Assembly: GCA_008477525.1 (NCBI GenBank)
Contig: SPDT01000001.1
Coordinates: forward strand, 2,666,001-2,730,000
Reading direction: 5' to 3'
DNA: 64,000 bases
Source: Hypomyces perniciosus
Lineage: Eukaryota > Ascomycota > Sordariomycetes > Hypocreales > Hypocreaceae
Shown piece by piece: positions 61,681 through 64,000 of this stretch. The notes beneath the pieces are model-generated. The model made no database searches and had not been told where the DNA came from. It was given only the letters and a program-made list of their open reading frames with translations. Every line of letters starts with the position of its first letter. Within the stretch, counting starts at the first letter, position 1. The translations under genes were made by a program, and so were the position numbers.

Positions 61681-63237
61681 TCAATGCGCCGCTTCACCGT
61701 TAACCTTGGACTCTTCCTCCGCCTTCTCCTCCTCCTTCTCCTCCTCCTTCTCCTCCTCCTTCTCCTCCTCCTTCTCTGGCTCCTCATACCCCTCAACCTT
61801 CATATCCTTCAAGCCCAGCTCCTCCTCCTCCTCTTCCGTCCTCGTGTACTTCTCCCTTGTAATCTTCGGATCGGGAGCTGGAGGGTCAACCAGCGGCTGA
61901 ACATAACTGCTAGCAAATGGATCTGTCAAAATGACGGTAAACGGCTTAGCACCGCTGATGGCGGCATCAAGGCCGTTGAAGAAGTCATCCCACTGGGTCT
62001 TCTCGCCCGAGATGAGCGAGTCGCCGCCCTCGCCGACTTGGAAGATTTGGCCGTGGAGGTCGTTGCGGACTTGTGTGAGGAGGCCCTCGACGGTGGTGAA
62101 GCGTCCGCCGAGGGTACCGGGGTTGACCTGGAGTTTCAGCTCAGGGCACTCGAGGCCACAGGTTTCGCTCTTGAGGATGTCGCGGGCGAGGTCGATGTCG
62201 GAGTCGACGACGAGGGTGATTTTCTCGCCGTGGTCGGGGATTTCGCCGCCGGTTTTGACGTCGTTGGAGCGGTAGCCGCAGTCGTCGCAGACGGTGGACA
62301 TGAGGACGACTTGCTTGAAGTGGGGGATGTCGACCATCTTCATGTGGGTGGTGCAGGAGTGCATGCATCCTGGGCATGTGGCGGGGAAGCTGTAAACTTC
62401 GTTGGGGATGATGTCACCGTCGGCTGTGAGGCCTGGGTTGGACGCGTCGGCGTCGGCGTTGCTGTCGGAGAGGCCGAGCGCTGCGTTCTGTTCTGGGGTT
62501 CGGGCGAATTCATGCTTCTCCCATTTGCCGACGCCGTCCTTGAGGTCAGGGGCGATGAATGAGTTGCCGGCAGGGTCGTCGACGTATACCCGGAAGGGGA
62601 ACGACTCTCCAGCCAGCATGGCTTTGCCCTTCTTGATGATCTCGGCGACCTTTTCGTAAATCTCTGGGGTCTGCTCCTTGCGCGCCTCCTGGCCCATCTG
62701 CAGGTCATCCACCACGGTAGTCAGCAAGCCCTCGACATTTGTCAGCTGGCCTCGGCCTGCGGGGATCTCGAGATCGATTTCGATGAACTTGACGGTCGCG
62801 GTGTCGGATTTGACGACCTGGCGGGAGAAGTCATCGAGGTCCGTCAGGCGCAATTCGTAGTGTGTGCCTTTGGGCTGGATGGTACCGGCGGGTTGGATCT
62901 CGTTGTTCTGGAGGCCACAGTGGTCGCAGGCAAAGGACATGATGACGACCTCGCGGAAGTAGGGGATGGCAGTAAGGAGGAGTCTCGTAATGCCCTGTGT
63001 TCCAAGTTCGTTAGTTATTGGGCTTGTTTCTTCGAAAAAAAGAATATTCCTCGGTGATTTGTGTGGACTTACATTTTCGTGGCAGTTCATGCATAGGGAT
63101 TCGATTTCATCCACTGGCGTGATGTCGTCCTCGTCGGTGGTGGCGCCATTTGTCAGGCCCTGAGCCTGGTTTCCGATCGACTCAAACATGTTCGTCGGCG
63201 CCTGAGCCGTTGTGCTGTTCTGTTCTTCGGACGCCAT
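61681..63237 (-). CDS. ZPR1: Zinc-finger protein Zpr1
   Basis: Two exons on the minus strand (63073-63237 and 61681-62994, intron 78 nt) encode 492 aa. Zpr1 binds eEF1A, is described as helping its folding, and shuttles between cytoplasm and nucleus. It has two similar modules, each a C4 zinc finger plus beta domain. The first is ESLCMNCHENGITRLLLTAI ... SFACDHCG, with the intron between N and G of HENG. The second is CPGCMHSCTTHMKMVDIP ... STVCDDCGYRSNDVK. Conserved GGRFTTVEGLLTQVRNDL and YVQPLVDPPAPDPKITREKY are visible. The tail is acidic and repetitive (EKEEEKEEEKEEEK), encoded by a 12-bp minisatellite. The intron is a multiple of three without a stop. Confidence 0.95.
   Translation of the reverse strand: MASEEQNSTTAQAPTNMFESIGNQAQGLTNGATTDEDDITPVDEIESLCMNCHENVSPHKSPRNILFFEETSPITNELGTQGITRLLLTAIPYFREVVIMSFACDHCGLQNNEIQPAGTIQPKGTHYELRLTDLDDFSRQVVKSDTATVKFIEIDLEIPAGRGQLTNVEGLLTTVVDDLQMGQEARKEQTPEIYEKVAEIIKKGKAMLAGESFPFRVYVDDPAGNSFIAPDLKDGVGKWEKHEFARTPEQNAALGLSDSNADADASNPGLTADGDIIPNEVYSFPATCPGCMHSCTTHMKMVDIPHFKQVVLMSTVCDDCGYRSNDVKTGGEIPDHGEKITLVVDSDIDLARDILKSETCGLECPELKLQVNPGTLGGRFTTVEGLLTQVRNDLHGQIFQVGEGGDSLISGEKTQWDDFFNGLDAAISGAKPFTVILTDPFASSYVQPLVDPPAPDPKITREKYTRTEEEEEELGLKDMKVEGYEEPEKEEEKEEEKEEEKEEEKAEEESKVNGEAAH
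61723..61770 (-). repeat. 12-bp minisatellite in the zpr1 coding end
   Basis: Four perfect units of CTTCTCCTCCTC on the plus strand, encoding repeated Glu-Glu-Glu-Lys on the gene strand. The unit is a multiple of three, so copy-number change keeps the frame. Confidence 0.95.
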
Positions 63238-63556
63238 CGTGATTGCTGAATGTGTCGCAGAAATGTGTGGTTGTCGCGATGAAGCCTCTGACTGGATGGC
63301 GGGGTTCTAAATTTTTTGGAGGGGCAATTTTGGAGTTATGTCATGGCTCATGCAGTCAGCGCTAGAATGTTCCCGACTCTTCGGCCAGATTTGGAAGACC
63401 ATCAGACTGCAGGACTCTGTACGAAGAATAACATCATCACATCGTCTGTATCCGGTCTGTACGCTGAATCTCTTTCCGTAGTTCGTTCTCAGGATAGATT
63501 ATTTATAAGGTTCCATTTTTCGTAAAGAGTCGTCCAACGACAGTCTGATGCCCCGA
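63238..63556. promoter_or_regulatory. Spacer between the rpr2 3' end and the zpr1 start
   Basis: 319 bp. Both genes lie on the minus strand, so this holds the zpr1 promoter. No motif stands out. Confidence 0.4.
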
Positions 63557-64000
63557 TCATTTCTTCATGAAATCCGCCAGCGAAAGCGGATTTGACTGGC
63601 GATTCTGCTGGCCAGATAGAAGAGCTTGCAGACCTGTTTTCCGATTCTTCGCGCGCTTCTTACTGCTTGCATTAGCAGTGGGCGCTTTTGGTGCCTCGAT
63701 CGTCTCCGCGCTCTTGTGGCTCCGAGGCTTTGCGATTTTGCGACGCGTAACTGGCTCAGGAGCTGGGAGGCCAATATTGGTGACTCTGTCGCAGAAGCCG
63801 CAGGACAACAGCTTGCAGGGTCCGGTAGCAGCGGCAGTCGGCTTTTTCTTGTTCGTGTGCATCCTCTTCCTTTTGCGTGCTTTCTGAGTCTCCAGTTTCA
63901 GCTCAGTACCCTGTCCCGGGATCATGATGTGTCCGCAGACACCGCAGACATGTTGTCGCTGAGCTTCAGACTGAAGGATGTCGTGATGGTAGAGCAAATT
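63557..64000 (-). CDS. RPR2: Ribonuclease P/MRP subunit, Rpr2/Rpp21/Snm1 family (5' part outside the window)
   Basis: The last 147 codons of a minus-strand gene that continues past the right edge; the apparent start near 63997 is TTG, so the true start is outside. Rpr2/Rpp21/Snm1 proteins are zinc-binding subunits of RNase P or RNase MRP, which mature tRNA 5' ends and rRNA. Two Cys pairs are visible, HVCGVCGHIMIPGQGTEL and LLSCGFCDRVTNIG, spaced as in the family with a basic linker (KARKRKRMHTNKKK). The C-terminal extension is Lys/Arg/Ala-rich and ends SNPLSLADFMKK. Sequence alone does not settle Rpr2 (RNase P) versus Snm1 (RNase MRP). Confidence 0.72.
   Translation of the reverse strand, partial: NLLYHHDILQSEAQRQHVCGVCGHIMIPGQGTELKLETQKARKRKRMHTNKKKPTAAATGPCKLLSCGFCDRVTNIGLPAPEPVTRRKIAKPRSHKSAETIEAPKAPTANASSKKRAKNRKTGLQALLSGQQNRQSNPLSLADFMKK

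Noticed and set aside
61666..62562. 298-codon plus-strand frame
   Set aside because: It lies antisense to zpr1; its Leu- and Val-rich runs mirror the Glu/Lys repeats and domains of the real gene.

Overview
The window looks like ordinary nuclear chromosome of a filamentous ascomycete. Introns are short (49-103 nt) with GT-AG ends and CTAAC/CTGAC-type branch points, coding DNA is GC-rich at third positions, leaders are pyrimidine-rich, intergenic spaces reach 4 kb, and both tRNA genes carry introns. Several proteins (Q/H-rich Tbf1-type factor, YGG-rich tail on Rpb3, Sit4-type phosphatase with a large insertion, Rrg9, GH72 enzyme) suggest Sordariomycetes, perhaps Hypocreales; the order is an inference. 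I see no transposon, no secondary-metabolite cluster, no virus-like region and no CRISPR.

Layout. 1-8.7 kb: Sof1 (-) and Rpb3 (+) diverge; then the mitochondrial dicarboxylate carrier (-), an F-box protein (+), tRNA-Leu(AAG) (-) and mitochondrial PheRS (+). 8.7-11 kb: gene-free, with repeated TACGGAGTA and TACCTAGGTA motifs and a long hairpin. 11-23 kb: calcipressin, Rrg9, a membrane SDR, a GPI-type GH72 glucanosyltransferase, a small membrane ORF and a telobox Myb protein like Tbf1. 23-33 kb: two coiled-coil proteins and a membrane-anchored PNPOx-like protein, separated by 3 kb spaces. 33.7-43.5 kb: Upf3 (-) diverging from Sit4/PP6 (+), then Cwc27 and the heat-shock factor. 44.5-53.2 kb: an unrecognised protein with a tandem duplication, a PPIL3-type cyclophilin (-), an arrestin-like protein, tRNA-Leu(UAG) (-) and Sen54. 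53.2-58.8 kb: motif- and microsatellite-rich space with one doubtful short ORF. 58.8-64 kb: a nuclear-looking protein with an internally duplicated domain, Zpr1 (-) and the 3' part of an RNase P Rpr2/Snm1 subunit gene (-) that runs off the right edge.

These are mostly housekeeping genes, each with its own promoter and not in operons. RNA metabolism is common: rRNA processing (Sof1), Pol II (Rpb3), spliceosomal cyclophilins (Cwc27, PPIL3), NMD (Upf3), tRNA splicing (Sen54) and RNase P/MRP (Rpr2). A second theme is the mitochondrion (Dic1, PheRS, Rrg9).

Most notable are a 5-nt microexon that completes the carrier signature of Dic1, a GC-AG intron in the arrestin gene, a canonical C-terminal RRM on Upf3, a two-copy uncharacterised domain in the 58.8 kb gene, four stop-free introns whose length is a multiple of three (one in Upf3 itself), and two short palindromic motif families confined to non-coding DNA. 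Exon boundaries were set by hand from splice consensus, reading frame and family similarity; none is confirmed by transcript data.
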